From positions 1-64,000 of the forward strand of contig NZ_JACIEP010000006.1 in the NCBI RefSeq assembly GCF_014196915.1: 64,000 nucleotides of DNA, given 5' to 3'. This DNA is from Dysgonomonas hofstadii. GTDB lineage: Bacteria; Bacteroidota; Bacteroidia; Bacteroidales; Dysgonomonadaceae. Below are positions 1 to 7,587 of the stretch, piece by piece. Both the position numbers and the translations under genes were made by a program. The notes below the pieces were generated by a model. That model searched no databases, had not been told where the DNA came from, and saw only the letters and a list, made by a program, of their open reading frames with translations. Within the stretch, counting starts at the first letter, position 1, and the number at the start of each line of letters is the position of its first letter.

Positions 1-91
1 AATTATGAATTGTGAATTAAAAATTATAAATCTCTAATCATGATAATATAATCCTTCCCAGTACTACACTTCTTGGATGTTGTTGTCATTT

Positions 92-204
92 CTTTTCAAA
101 GATCGCCCGCTTTACTTAAAAATCCATTATTTCATCCCTATTTCATGACTCCATTAAGGAGCAAAGCGGGTGCAAAAGTAGAAAACTATTCAATCCCTTC
201 CAAA
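92..204 (-). promoter_or_regulatory. Probable rRNA-operon promoter and leader, reading left out of the window
   Basis: On the minus strand a TTTG box (201-204) is followed after 20 bases by TACTTTTG (173-180) and then CACCCGC, a typical strong Bacteroidetes promoter arrangement. About 70 bases downstream is GATCTTTGAAAAG (92-104), which resembles the boxA-like antitermination element of Bacteroidetes rRNA leaders. Between them CCCGCTTT and AAAGCGGG can pair. No rRNA sequence is inside the window, so the call is an inference: a 16S gene should begin shortly beyond position 1. The rest of 205-493 is AT-rich and shows nothing I can name. Confidence 0.55.
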
Positions 205-493
205 TATTTTATAGCCTTTTTTTATTTTTATTTCAGAACAATATTAGACATATAAACTAAATACCTATATCACAATATGTTGTTAAACATAAAATAAAGA
301 AAGAAAAGAATTTATCTTTTATCCAAACTATATTTTTCTTAATATTTAGCGACAACATTATGAAAGTTGTTTTTTCAAATTTTACTATTTAATTAAAATA
401 AAAACGCAGAACACAAACAATTCCCTGACTCTTTTTATATAGATAAATATGAAATAAAAAAATCCAAGTTTTATCAAATTTGATTATAATTAA

Positions 494-501
494 TATCTTT
501 G
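494..501 (+). promoter_or_regulatory. Promoter -7 box (TATCTTTG) for the thioredoxin-fold lipoprotein gene
   Basis: This is an exact match to the Bacteroidetes primary-sigma -7 consensus TAnnTTTG. It lies 32 bases before the ATG at 534, so the mRNA should have a short leader of about 25 nt. Confidence 0.6.
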
Positions 502-533
502 CTGCTCATTATATAATATAAAAACAGATATAC

Positions 534-1706
534 ATGAAAACGTCTTCTTTATCAAAGTTTATATTTCTTATAGCCACATGCTGTATTCTTTTTTCCTGTA
601 AAGATAAAAATCCTCAATTCTCAATTGAAGGCACAATAACAAATGCTGACACAACAATGCTTTATCTGGAAAGAAGGACTTTAACCGAGACAACTGTTAT
701 CGATTCCATAAAACTGGATAAAGACGGAAACTTCAAATTCGAAGAAGATGCTCTCGAATACCCGGAGTTCTATCTGTTAAGACTGAACGGCCAAAGAATA
801 AATCTGGCTATAGACTCGACCGAAACAATCATAGTAAAAGCTCCGAAAGAAACCTTTGCCATGGATTATACGATCGAAGGTTCCGACGCTTCAGTAAAAA
901 TAAAGGAGGTTGTATTAGCTCAGAATAAACTAAGTCAGGCTCTTTCCGATTTAGATAACAAATACGAAAAGAAAGAAATATCCGACGATGAATACCTGCA
1001 ATCTTTCAAAGAGGCTATAGATGAATATAAAACAAAGGCCAAAGATATGATCTTTTCCGATTATACCAGCCTGGCATCTTATTTTGCTTTATTCCAGAAA
1101 GTAGACAATTATCTGATATTTGATCCTTACGACAAAAAAGACATCGGAGCATTCCAAGCCTTAGCTACCGTATGGGATCAGTATAAGCCAAAATCGCCGC
1201 GATCGGCCCATTTAAAAACCTTCACTCTTTCAGCGCTTGCTGAAGTACGCAAACTTGCAGGACAGGAAGAGACCTTGAAGAAGCTGGAAAATACGCAAGC
1301 TGCAGAAGACAATGTCTATTATGAGATTTCATTACCAGATATCAATGATAAGGAAATAAGCACCTCCTCTTTAAGAGGAAAAGTTGTTATACTTGACTTT
1401 ACTGCGTATCAGACAGAGTTTTCTCCGGCACATAATATTGCGCTGAATAATATATATACAAAATACAGAGGAAAGCTTGAAATCTATCAGGTGTCGCTCG
1501 ACACAGATATGCATGCATGGAAAAACAGTGCGATTAATCTGCCCTGGATATGTGTAAGGGATGCAAAATCTCTGACATCTGCGCTCGTTACCAAATTTAA
1601 TATACAGGGAGTACCAACTACTTTTATTCTTAACAAGAACGGAGACATTGTAAAAAGGCTGTCTTCGAACGATGATATAGACAAAGAAGTTCAAAGATTA
1701 TTATAA
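534..1706 (+). CDS. DUF4369/thioredoxin-fold lipoprotein without redox cysteines
   Basis: The 390-residue product starts with a lipoprotein signal (lipobox around ILFSC, Cys at about 22) and is probably anchored in the periplasm or outer membrane. Residues 30-130 look like the DUF4369 beta domain found before TlpA-like domains in Bacteroidetes. The C-terminal 120 residues have a thioredoxin-like fold, with VVILDFTA and the cis-proline motif GVPTTF. At the place of the usual WCxxC motif the sequence reads AYQTEFSPAH, so no redox pair is present. A disulfide-reductase activity is therefore unlikely, and a binding or structural role is more plausible. The gene stands alone, with its own promoter, ahead of greA. 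Confidence 0.8.
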   Translation: MKTSSLSKFIFLIATCCILFSCKDKNPQFSIEGTITNADTTMLYLERRTLTETTVIDSIKLDKDGNFKFEEDALEYPEFYLLRLNGQRINLAIDSTETIIVKAPKETFAMDYTIEGSDASVKIKEVVLAQNKLSQALSDLDNKYEKKEISDDEYLQSFKEAIDEYKTKAKDMIFSDYTSLASYFALFQKVDNYLIFDPYDKKDIGAFQALATVWDQYKPKSPRSAHLKTFTLSALAEVRKLAGQEETLKKLENTQAAEDNVYYEISLPDINDKEISTSSLRGKVVILDFTAYQTEFSPAHNIALNNIYTKYRGKLEIYQVSLDTDMHAWKNSAINLPWICVRDAKSLTSALVTKFNIQGVPTTFILNKNGDIVKRLSSNDDIDKEVQRLL

Positions 1707-1747
1707 AAAGATAAGAAAAATATTTTGAAAGTATAAAAAATATCCCT

Positions 1748-1755
1748 TATCTTTG
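1748..1755 (+). promoter_or_regulatory. greA promoter -7 box (TATCTTTG)
   Basis: This exact TAnnTTTG match lies 118 bases upstream of the greA ATG. It predicts a leader of about 110 nt, which contains the hairpin at 1770-1819. Confidence 0.6.
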
Positions 1756-1769
1756 CTTACAACGATCTG

Positions 1770-1820
1770 AAAAGGAAAAGGAGTTCTGGCCTCTGAGGGC
1801 AAGGATTCTTTTTCTTTTTG
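1770..1820 (+). terminator. Terminator-like hairpin in the greA leader (possible attenuator)
   Basis: AAAAGGAAAAGGA (1770-1782) can pair with the T-rich arm at 1806-1819 through at least 13 pairs, two of them G.U. The 3' arm is itself T-rich, as in an intrinsic terminator. The hairpin lies between the predicted start site and the greA start codon, so it could end part of the transcription as a short leader RNA. Confidence 0.45.
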
Positions 1821-1872
1821 TCGCTTTAATTAATCAAAAAGATATATAGTCACCAATTAATTTAAAATTACC

Positions 1873-2340
1873 ATGGCTATCACGTACATGACCGAAGACG
1901 GTTACAAAAAATTAAAAGAAGACATCGCTGCTCTCGAAAGCGAAAGACCTTCTATTTCGAAGCAAATAGCAGAAGCGCGCGATAAAGGCGACCTGTCTGA
2001 AAATGCTGAATATGATGCTGCCAAAGAAGCTCAGGGACTGCTGGAAGCAAAAATTGCGCAGTTAAAGAATCTGTTGGCAAATGCTCGTCTGATCAATGAA
2101 GAATCTATTGGGACAGACGTTGTGCAGATACTTAACAAGGTTACCATCCGTAACACGAAGAACAACCAGCAGATGACCTACACCCTGGTTGCTGAGAGCG
2201 AAGCCAATCTGAAAGAAAATAAGATTGCTGTCAGCACTCCTATCGCTCAGGGACTGATGGGCAAGAAAGTTGGCGATGTGGCCGAAATAAAGGTTCCTGC
2301 CGGCATTATGAACTTTGAAATTGTAAACATCTCAATTTAA
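1873..2340 (+). CDS. greA: Transcription elongation factor GreA
   Basis: At 155 residues this has the family length and layout. The N-terminal coiled coil (about 1-75, with the conserved LSENAEYDAAKEAQ segment) enters the RNA polymerase secondary channel. The C-terminal FKBP-like domain ends in the SPIAQGLMGKKVGD-type motif, here with STPIAQGL. GreA stimulates cleavage of backtracked transcripts. The ATG at 1873 is supported by the family N-terminus. The HIT gene starts 6 bases after the stop, so the two are probably co-transcribed from the promoter at 1748. Confidence 0.97.
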   Translation: MAITYMTEDGYKKLKEDIAALESERPSISKQIAEARDKGDLSENAEYDAAKEAQGLLEAKIAQLKNLLANARLINEESIGTDVVQILNKVTIRNTKNNQQMTYTLVAESEANLKENKIAVSTPIAQGLMGKKVGDVAEIKVPAGIMNFEIVNISI

Positions 2341-2346
2341 AGTCCT

Positions 2347-2739
2347 ATGGCAAGCATTTTCAGCAGGATAGCAGCCGGCGAGATTCCGTCTTACAAGGTG
2401 GCAGAAAACGATAAGTTCTTTGCTTTCCTCGACATCAACCCTATGGCAAAAGGTCATACATTAGTTATACCAAAACAGGAGGTGGACTACATCTATGATC
2501 TGGACGATGCTACCCTTGCAGAACTCAATGTCTTTGCCAAGAAAGTAGCCAAAGCTATAGAGAAAGCCGTGCCATGCAAACGCGTAGGTGTAATGGTGCT
2601 GGGCATGGAAGTTCCACATGCACATATCCACCTGATTCCTATAAATAAGGAATCGGATATGCTTTTGTCTAATCGCAAACTAAAGCTGGAACAGGCCGAG
2701 TTTGAGGCTATAGCACAGAAAATAAGGGATAACATATAA
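2347..2739 (+). CDS. HIT family nucleotide hydrolase/transferase
   Basis: The 130-residue protein is of the HINT/Hit branch. Residues 2-15 (ASIFSRIAAGEIPS) are the typical start. The middle carries FLDINPMAKGHTLVIPK, and the catalytic histidine triad appears as PHAHIHLIPI near residues 97-106. Such proteins hydrolyse AMP-linked substrates such as adenosine phosphoramidates. The true substrate is not known for this branch. It follows greA by 6 bases, a common arrangement in Bacteroidales, and ends at a strong terminator. Confidence 0.93.
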   Translation: MASIFSRIAAGEIPSYKVAENDKFFAFLDINPMAKGHTLVIPKQEVDYIYDLDDATLAELNVFAKKVAKAIEKAVPCKRVGVMVLGMEVPHAHIHLIPINKESDMLLSNRKLKLEQAEFEAIAQKIRDNI

Positions 2740-2766
2740 GTCCTGTCTCATACACAATATATGAGA

Positions 2767-2796
2767 GACCGGCTTTGAGTAAGCCGGTCTTTTTTC
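2767..2796. terminator. Intrinsic terminator between the convergent HIT and UPF0597 genes
   Basis: A perfect 9-bp stem GACCGGCTT/AAGCCGGTC with loop TGAGT is followed by six T on the plus strand. On the minus strand the hairpin follows the stop of the UPF0597 gene, so it may act in both directions. Confidence 0.88.
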
Positions 2797-2802
2797 TTAT
2801 AG

Positions 2803-4098
2803 CTATTTGCTTGTCATTATTTTCAATACGAGCTTATCGGTTTCCTGCATCCCGATAGTTCCTATGCTGGTAAGGTTTTCGATAGTCTTATCCACATCGT
2901 CGTCTATAATACCCTCCATAGAACTGACGACTCCGTCCTCCATGGCCATTATCGCCGATAATACTGCCGTTGATACTCCGCTCGATATTTTCAGGGCACA
3001 ACTTGGTTTTGCGCCGTCGCAGATCATACCTGTAATGTTTGCGGCCATATTTTTTACGGCAAAAGTTATCTGATCGTAACTTCCTCCCATCAGATAGGTA
3101 ATACCACAACTGGCTCCCGTAGCAGCAACCACACATCCGCAAAGGGCTGACAAACGTCCCAGTTTTTGCTTGATATACACGACTGTCAGGTGGCTCAGCA
3201 TTAACGCCCTGACAAGGTCATCTTCACAGGCCTTAATATCTTCGGCATAGGTCAGAACCGGAAGTGTGGCCGTTATCCCCTGATTACCACTGCCCGAATT
3301 ACTCATCACGGGTATCATAGCTCCGTCCATACGTGCATCACAGGCTGCAGCCGTATAAGACATCATATGCGACAACACAGAATCGCCGAATATTTGTTTC
3401 CCCAGCTTGCCACTTACAGTCTTACCAACATTATGCCCGTAACTGCCTTCCGACGAGAGGCGGGCTGCTGCACGGTTAAGTTCCGCAGCTTTTAGGATAA
3501 AGCATATATCTTTTATCGGGACTGTGGTTGCAAATTCATATACCTTCGAAAAAGAAAGGGCTATCTCATCTTCTGCTGCTTTGCAATCCCCTTTCAGACT
3601 GCACTCATGAAGAATCTCACCATTCCTTGAGATATATGAAAAGTTGGTATGCGAGGTTTTTATAACAGCAATAGCTTCGTCTTCTCCGCTTAAACAATGC
3701 GCCTCTATATACAAATTGTCTTCAATATCTTCTTTTAAAGCGATCTCAATCCGTTTCCCGGAAATATATTCTCTCCCCCTTTCCACATCGGCAGGAGTCA
3801 GGTCTTTCAATACCTGCAAACCATATTCACTTTTGCCGATAGATGTCCCCAGGGCAATAGCAATGGGCAATCCGACCATCTTGGTGCCGGGAATTCCCAC
3901 TCCCATCGCATTCTTCAGAATATTGGCACTCAGATAGACTTTGATCTTTTCGGGCAGGCACCCTAATACTTCTGTGGCCTTGGCCACACATAACGATACG
4001 GCGACAGGTTCGGTACAACCAATGGCTGGAACCACTTCTTTTTTTACAAGACTGACAATTTGATCTATCTCTAACTTTGAAAGCATAGTATTATCCAA
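2803..4098 (-). CDS. UPF0597 / L-cysteine desulfidase (serine dehydratase alpha-like) family enzyme
   Basis: The 431-residue protein matches the UPF0597 (YhaM/CyuA-like) family over its full length. Known members degrade L-cysteine to pyruvate, ammonia and sulfide using an Fe-S cluster. The conserved features are AIGCTEPVAVSLC near residues 26-38, SNSGSGNQG in the middle, and the cysteines in ALCGCVVAATGASCGI near 310, which agree with cluster ligands. It is cytoplasmic, with no signal peptide. The gene is monocistronic on the minus strand, with a TATCTTTG promoter box just upstream (4116-4123). L-serine rather than L-cysteine as substrate cannot be excluded. Confidence 0.88.
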   Translation of the reverse strand: MDNTMLSKLEIDQIVSLVKKEVVPAIGCTEPVAVSLCVAKATEVLGCLPEKIKVYLSANILKNAMGVGIPGTKMVGLPIAIALGTSIGKSEYGLQVLKDLTPADVERGREYISGKRIEIALKEDIEDNLYIEAHCLSGEDEAIAVIKTSHTNFSYISRNGEILHECSLKGDCKAAEDEIALSFSKVYEFATTVPIKDICFILKAAELNRAAARLSSEGSYGHNVGKTVSGKLGKQIFGDSVLSHMMSYTAAACDARMDGAMIPVMSNSGSGNQGITATLPVLTYAEDIKACEDDLVRALMLSHLTVVYIKQKLGRLSALCGCVVAATGASCGITYLMGGSYDQITFAVKNMAANITGMICDGAKPSCALKISSGVSTAVLSAIMAMEDGVVSSMEGIIDDDVDKTIENLTSIGTIGMQETDKLVLKIMTSK

Positions 4099-4115
4099 TT
4101 AACTATATATTAAAG

Positions 4116-4123
4116 CAAAGATA
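4116..4123 (-). promoter_or_regulatory. Promoter -7 box (TATCTTTG) for the UPF0597 gene
   Basis: This is an exact TAnnTTTG match on the minus strand, 18 bases before the start codon at 4098. It implies a very short leader. Confidence 0.55.
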
Positions 4124-4256
4124 CATTGATTATCATTATCTTTTTGATATAAACTCAATAAAATTAACAGGCTATTCAAAAAATAGTAGTTAAAGTAGTC
4201 AGAGGAATTAAGTAGTCAAGAACTTTTTTAACAAAAACCTGACAAACCTTACAAAA

Positions 4257-4868
4257 TCAAGCTCCTCCTGACCTCCCCGCAGGGGAGGACCTGTTTTCCC
4301 CCGCCGGGGGAACTAAAGGGGGCTCTTCATTCTCGATCCTCTCCCTTTCTTCCTTCGTCGCCATCCTGATGACCTGGCTGTCCTCCCCGTTCAGGTGCTT
4401 ATCCAGTTTAATAAACAAGTCGGCCTCATGCTGGTTATTTACATAAATAATTTGCTGCCGTAGTTTCGGCTTTTCCTGTTTTTCTTTCTCTTTGCGTTTC
4501 TCTTCCCGTTCCAGCACATAGTTTATCGCCCTCAGGTCGGGGTCTTTCTGTTTGGTTTTCACCACTTTCTTTTTCAGGATCATAACCGACGGGTTGCTGA
4601 CCGCAGGCTGATAGGTGCAATGCTCTTCGATGGTTGTATATCCCGTCAGTTTTTTCTTCAGTGACGAGCGGGCTATTTTCACCAGTTCATCGTCGCGACG
4701 TTCTTCGGCTTCGTCTACCCTGCGTCTGAAATCGGGATTCTTTTCTTTCCAATAGTAGAACGTATTTCGGCTGATCTTCATAGCCGTGCATATCTCGGAG
4801 ATTGTGTACAGGTCGGCTTCGATGAGCCTTTCGATGCGGGACACCAGTTTTTCGTTGTATTTTGCCAT
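4257..4868 (-). CDS. Orphan terminase small-subunit-like helix-turn-helix protein
   Basis: The 203-residue product has an N-terminal helix-turn-helix (about 1-50, with LYTISEICTAMKISRNTFYYW) followed by a charged helical region. This resembles phage DNA-packaging small subunits of the phBC6A51 type. Residues 110-140 are Lys/Glu-rich and probably coiled. No large terminase, portal or capsid gene is nearby, so it is an orphan or a phage relic. The last 20 or so residues (PPLVPPAGENRSSPAGRSGG) are encoded by a palindromic GC-rich repeat (4261-4325), which appears to have replaced or extended the original C-terminus. A similar repeat lies just before the ATG. Family assignment is moderate. Confidence 0.6.
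   Translation of the reverse strand: MAKYNEKLVSRIERLIEADLYTISEICTAMKISRNTFYYWKEKNPDFRRRVDEAEERRDDELVKIARSSLKKKLTGYTTIEEHCTYQPAVSNPSVMILKKKVVKTKQKDPDLRAINYVLEREEKRKEKEKQEKPKLRQQIIYVNNQHEADLFIKLDKHLNGEDSQVIRMATKEERERIENEEPPLVPPAGENRSSPAGRSGGA
4261..4325. repeat. GC-rich double-palindrome repeat, copy 1 (overlaps a CDS 3' end)
   Basis: Two small palindromes, CCTCCCCGCAGGGGAGG and CCCCCGCCGGGGG, are followed by AAAGGGGG. The unit resembles the REP-like repeats dispersed in many Bacteroidetes genomes. It supplies the C-terminal codons of the terminase-like gene. Copy 2 (4887-4940) lies on the other side of the gene in the same orientation. Confidence 0.75.
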
Positions 4869-4886
4869 AATGATTAAGAATTAAGA

Positions 4887-4940
4887 GCCCCTCCCACCTC
4901 CCCAAGGGGAGGCTAATTTCCCCTTCGGGGTTAGGGGGCC
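4887..4940. repeat. GC-rich double-palindrome repeat, copy 2
   Basis: CCTCCCCAAGGGGAGG and CCCCTTCGGGG are followed by TTAGGGGG, matching copy 1 in order and orientation. The two copies frame the terminase-like gene as imperfect direct repeats about 560 bases apart. Confidence 0.75.
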
Positions 4941-5200
4941 GTTTTTCCCTATAGATAATTAATTCTTAATTTGATGAATCTTTATGATAAGATATTAAAT
5001 ATAGCTACTAAAGAATATATGGTATCATTCATATAGTCTTATACAAACGAAATCATCCCGACTTTTTATTTTTTACCACAGAGTCAAAAGAGTTAAAGGA
5101 GTTTTTCCCTTTAAGTCGAAAAAAGAGTATATTATTTACGTGAATTCGACACAAAGGATGCAATGCAATTCACTGTACATAAGTGTGTTTTATTAATTCA
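4941..5200. other. AT-rich intergenic stretch, no gene seen
   Basis: No supported coding frame, promoter or terminator is visible. The segment around 5080-5110 (CACAGAGTCAAAAGAG) resembles degenerate intergenic repeat sequence also seen near 53960-54059. Confidence 0.4.
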
Positions 5201-5763
5201 TGTGAATCAGTAGTTAGATTTAACAGTTCAATTTTACTAACGTGCCTGTCGGCTTGTTTTCTTAACTTTTGTCTTGATACAAAAGTTACAAAAAATCAAG
5301 GCTGCATTCCTCGGCGACCCAAAACCGCCGTTACGGCTGAACAAAAAGAACTCGCTCATCAGCAGGGCTAAATACGAATCTTATGTGTAAGCTCGAACAG
5401 CTTTTTGTTCTACGCCTTCACTGCCGGATTGGGTGCCCCGCCTGCGGAACGTATGCCCGGGGCGCAATGCGGCGAGAAGAATATTCTGCCTTGTCAGGCG
5501 TCCGCCCAGTGGCATTAGTCCGTAGTGCGGGGCATCCGTCAGGTGAAAGGGGCGTGAAACCAAATACTGTCTGAGCCGCAGGCGAGTTTATTTGGTTTAG
5601 TCCCTGAGCCTGTAACGGGTCGCATGAAGGATGAGCCACCAAAGCATTTTTGCATCCTTTTTTTGCTTAGGAAAAAAGGATGGCAAGTAATCTTTGATTA
5701 CGCGCAGTAAAAAATTGAACGATTATTTTTCACAATCTTAATAATTTCAACTACTGATTGGCA
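5201..5763. mobile_element. MITE-like structured repeat element, copy A (decayed ends)
   Basis: This segment of about 560 bp is repeated in the same orientation at 53371-53924, with high similarity through most of its length. A shorter relative occurs inverted at 7289-7460. The ends form imperfect inverted repeats (TGTGAATCAGTAGTTAGATT at the left, the complement of TGCCAATCAGTAGTTGAAAT at the right). Inside are several palindromes: AACTTTTGT/ACAAAAGTT at 5264-5287, AAACCAAATA paired with TATTTGGTTT, GTAATC/GATTAC, and a CATCC...GGATG arm pair. AATTC occurs on both sides (5195-5199 and 5765-5769) and may be a target duplication. There is no conserved reading frame, so it is non-autonomous. 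Confidence 0.75.
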
Positions 5764-5951
5764 TAATTCCTTGTGTACTTTGTGGTAAAAAAGACGGTTT
5801 AACCACTAAGAACACAAAGTTTTAAACGAAGTTCACAAGAGAAATTTATAACAGATTGATATTTAAACAGACTCTTAATTGATGTTTTACAGACAGAATC
5901 TTTTTTACTCTGTATTGAAAAAGTCAAGATGAGTTCAACGAATATAGATTT
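5764..5951. other. Intergenic stretch with degenerate repeat remnants
   Basis: No gene is supported here. A segment around 5897-5938 (ACTCTGTATTGAAAAAGTCA) closely matches one just right of element copy B (about 53968-53999), so the similarity between the two loci continues beyond the element ends. Confidence 0.45.
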
Positions 5952-6104
5952 TTATTCCAACTTTTTTCTTCCCTTTATCAGGATAAAAAGAGAAACAACA
6001 ATCGTTATCAAAAGTATTACATAAAAAACCGGTCCCTGAAACCGGACTAAATACCCAACGACGACACATACAATAACGAATACAACGGGTAGTAATTTCA
6101 ACAT
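5952..6104 (-). CDS. Small two-helix membrane protein (50 aa), unknown function
   Basis: The minus-strand frame from an ATG at 6104 to TAA at 5952 encodes 50 residues. It begins MLKLLPVVFVIVCVVVGYLV, has a short polar turn (RFQGP), a second hydrophobic helix, and ends with a basic tail (KGRKKLE). The order of helix, turn, helix and positive tail is what a small inner-membrane protein would look like and is unlikely in random AT-rich DNA. No family is recognised. The neighbours on both sides (a MITE-like element and a lipid-kinase gene) give no functional hint. Confidence 0.5.
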   Translation of the reverse strand: MLKLLPVVFVIVCVVVGYLVRFQGPVFYVILLITIVVSLFILIKGRKKLE

Positions 6105-6273
6105 ATTTTCTAAATTAATAAAGTCCTACTTTTTAAGTAAATCTATGCCTGCATCCGGCATTTCGTCTTTACTCATCCCCCCACAAGTCAAAATTAGTTA
6201 AAAAAATCAATTAATTTATATGATATACTTTCCTAATTCAACACAAACATTTGGTCTATGCTTGTGAATATGT

Positions 6274-6281
6274 TACTTTTG
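6274..6281 (+). promoter_or_regulatory. Promoter -7 box (TACTTTTG) for the lipid kinase gene
   Basis: This TAnnTTTG match has a TTG at 6251-6253, 20 bases upstream, the usual Bacteroidetes spacing. The start codon is 26 bases downstream. Confidence 0.65.
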
Positions 6282-6306
6282 TGTTCCAAACCATTTCTTC
6301 TACGCA

Positions 6307-7260
6307 ATGGACAGCCAGAAAAAGAAAGTATACGTTATAATCAATCCGAAATCGGGGACTTCATCGAAACAGAATCTCCCGCATAAGATAGCTGATACAT
6401 TTGACGCTCATTTGTTTGATGTACACATATTTATTACCGGTTATGCAGGACACGGATCGGAAATCGCGCAACAGGCCGTGAAGGAGAAAGCCGACTATGT
6501 GATTGCAGTCGGGGGAGATGGCACTGTCAACGAAGTAGCTCGTGCCTTGGTTGACTCCGACACTGCGCTGGGAATATTACCGTTAGGTTCTGGCAACGGA
6601 CTTGCCCGTGATTTGAATATATCCATCGAAGTAAAGAAGGCATTGAGTGTGCTGACAGAAGAAAATGTTATCTCCATTGATTATGGCAAAGTGAACGACC
6701 GCATATTCTTTTGTACCTGCGGTGTAGGGTTCGACGCCGAAGTGGCAGCCATGTCTTCGGGCAAAAAGAACAGGGGATCGTTGATGTACTTTAAAAATAT
6801 GCTGGAAATGTTTTTCAAGCAAAAACCTCAAACTTACGAAATCATCTGCCCCGAAGGCACAATAAAAGATGAAGCCTTTGTTGTAACCTGCGCAAATGCT
6901 TCTCAATATGGATACAATGCCCATATAGCCCCACATGCCGATATTCAGGACGGAATGATGAATATAGCCATACTGAAACCGTTGTCGATACTCGACGTTG
7001 CTCAGACCTCTTTGCAACTTTTCGCTAAAAAAATAGATGAAAATAGCAAGATGATAGAGCTTGTAACCAATGAGGTTACTATCAAACGTGAAAAGGAGGG
7101 TTTGATGCATATCGATGGCGATCCGGTGAAAATGGGAAAAGAAATAAATGTAAAGATCATTCCACAGGGACTAAAAGTTCTCGTTCCCAAAGACCCGCCT
7201 AAAAAGAATCCATTGGATCCACAGGAAATACTGATGAGAATAGCAGGCGCTTTTTCATAA
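6307..7260 (+). CDS. YegS/BmrU-type diacylglycerol (lipid) kinase
   Basis: The 317-residue protein has the diacylglycerol-kinase catalytic fold. It opens with the nucleotide-binding segment KKVYVIINPKSGTSSK and carries the signature GGDGTVNEVARAL near residues 68-80, followed by LGILPLGSGNGLARDL. The C-terminal half contains MHIDGDPV, typical of the YegS/DgkB lid domain. Members phosphorylate diacylglycerol or related lipids with ATP at the cytoplasmic membrane face, recycling lipid for phospholipid synthesis. The exact lipid is not deducible here. The gene is monocistronic. Confidence 0.92.
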   Translation: MDSQKKKVYVIINPKSGTSSKQNLPHKIADTFDAHLFDVHIFITGYAGHGSEIAQQAVKEKADYVIAVGGDGTVNEVARALVDSDTALGILPLGSGNGLARDLNISIEVKKALSVLTEENVISIDYGKVNDRIFFCTCGVGFDAEVAAMSSGKKNRGSLMYFKNMLEMFFKQKPQTYEIICPEGTIKDEAFVVTCANASQYGYNAHIAPHADIQDGMMNIAILKPLSILDVAQTSLQLFAKKIDENSKMIELVTNEVTIKREKEGLMHIDGDPVKMGKEINVKIIPQGLKVLVPKDPPKKNPLDPQEILMRIAGAFS

Positions 7261-7288
7261 AAGTGTGATCACTGATTATTATCATATT

Positions 7289-7460
7289 TAATTGTTCGAT
7301 TTTACTGCGCGTAATCAAAGATTACTTGTCATCCTTTTTTCCTAAGCAAAAAAAGGATGTAAAAATGCTTTGGTGGGTCTGTGAGGACTGCAGCCTTGAT
7401 CTTTTGTAACTTTTGTATCAAGACAAAAGTTGAAAAAAAACAAACCTTTGTTTTTCTCAA
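7289..7460. repeat. Internally deleted, inverted relative of the MITE-like element (copy C)
   Basis: Read on the minus strand, this stretch keeps the left part of the element (AACTTTTGTCTTGATACAAAAGTT-type palindrome, ATCAAGGCTGCA) joined directly to its right part (ACCAAAGCATTTTTACATCC, AGTAATCTTTGATTACGCGC). About 330 bases of the middle are missing. The terminal repeats are barely recognisable. It fills most of the 327-bp gap between the lipid kinase and patB-like genes. Confidence 0.7.
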
Positions 7461-7551
7461 TCAACTGATCCATATAATTCGTATCAATAAATAATAAAAT
7501 TTATTTAACACGAAAAGCAAAAATATCAACTATTAGCTGTAATAAATGAAT

Positions 7552-7559
7552 TATCTTTG
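7552..7559 (+). promoter_or_regulatory. Promoter -7 box (TATCTTTG) for the PatB-type lyase gene
   Basis: This exact TAnnTTTG match lies 29 bases before the ATG at 7588. Confidence 0.6.
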
Positions 7560-7587
7560 CTCACAATCATAAAAATAACCTTCTTTG

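Noticed and set aside
73-255. 60-codon frame at the left edge
   Set aside because: It overlaps the probable rRNA promoter and leader on the other strand and has no signal of coding.
4257-4868. Prophage
   Set aside because: Only one phage-like gene is present. The neighbours are repeats and housekeeping genes.
5383-5574. Short frames inside element copy A
   Set aside because: The matching region of copy B has different frames and stops, so they are not conserved between copies.
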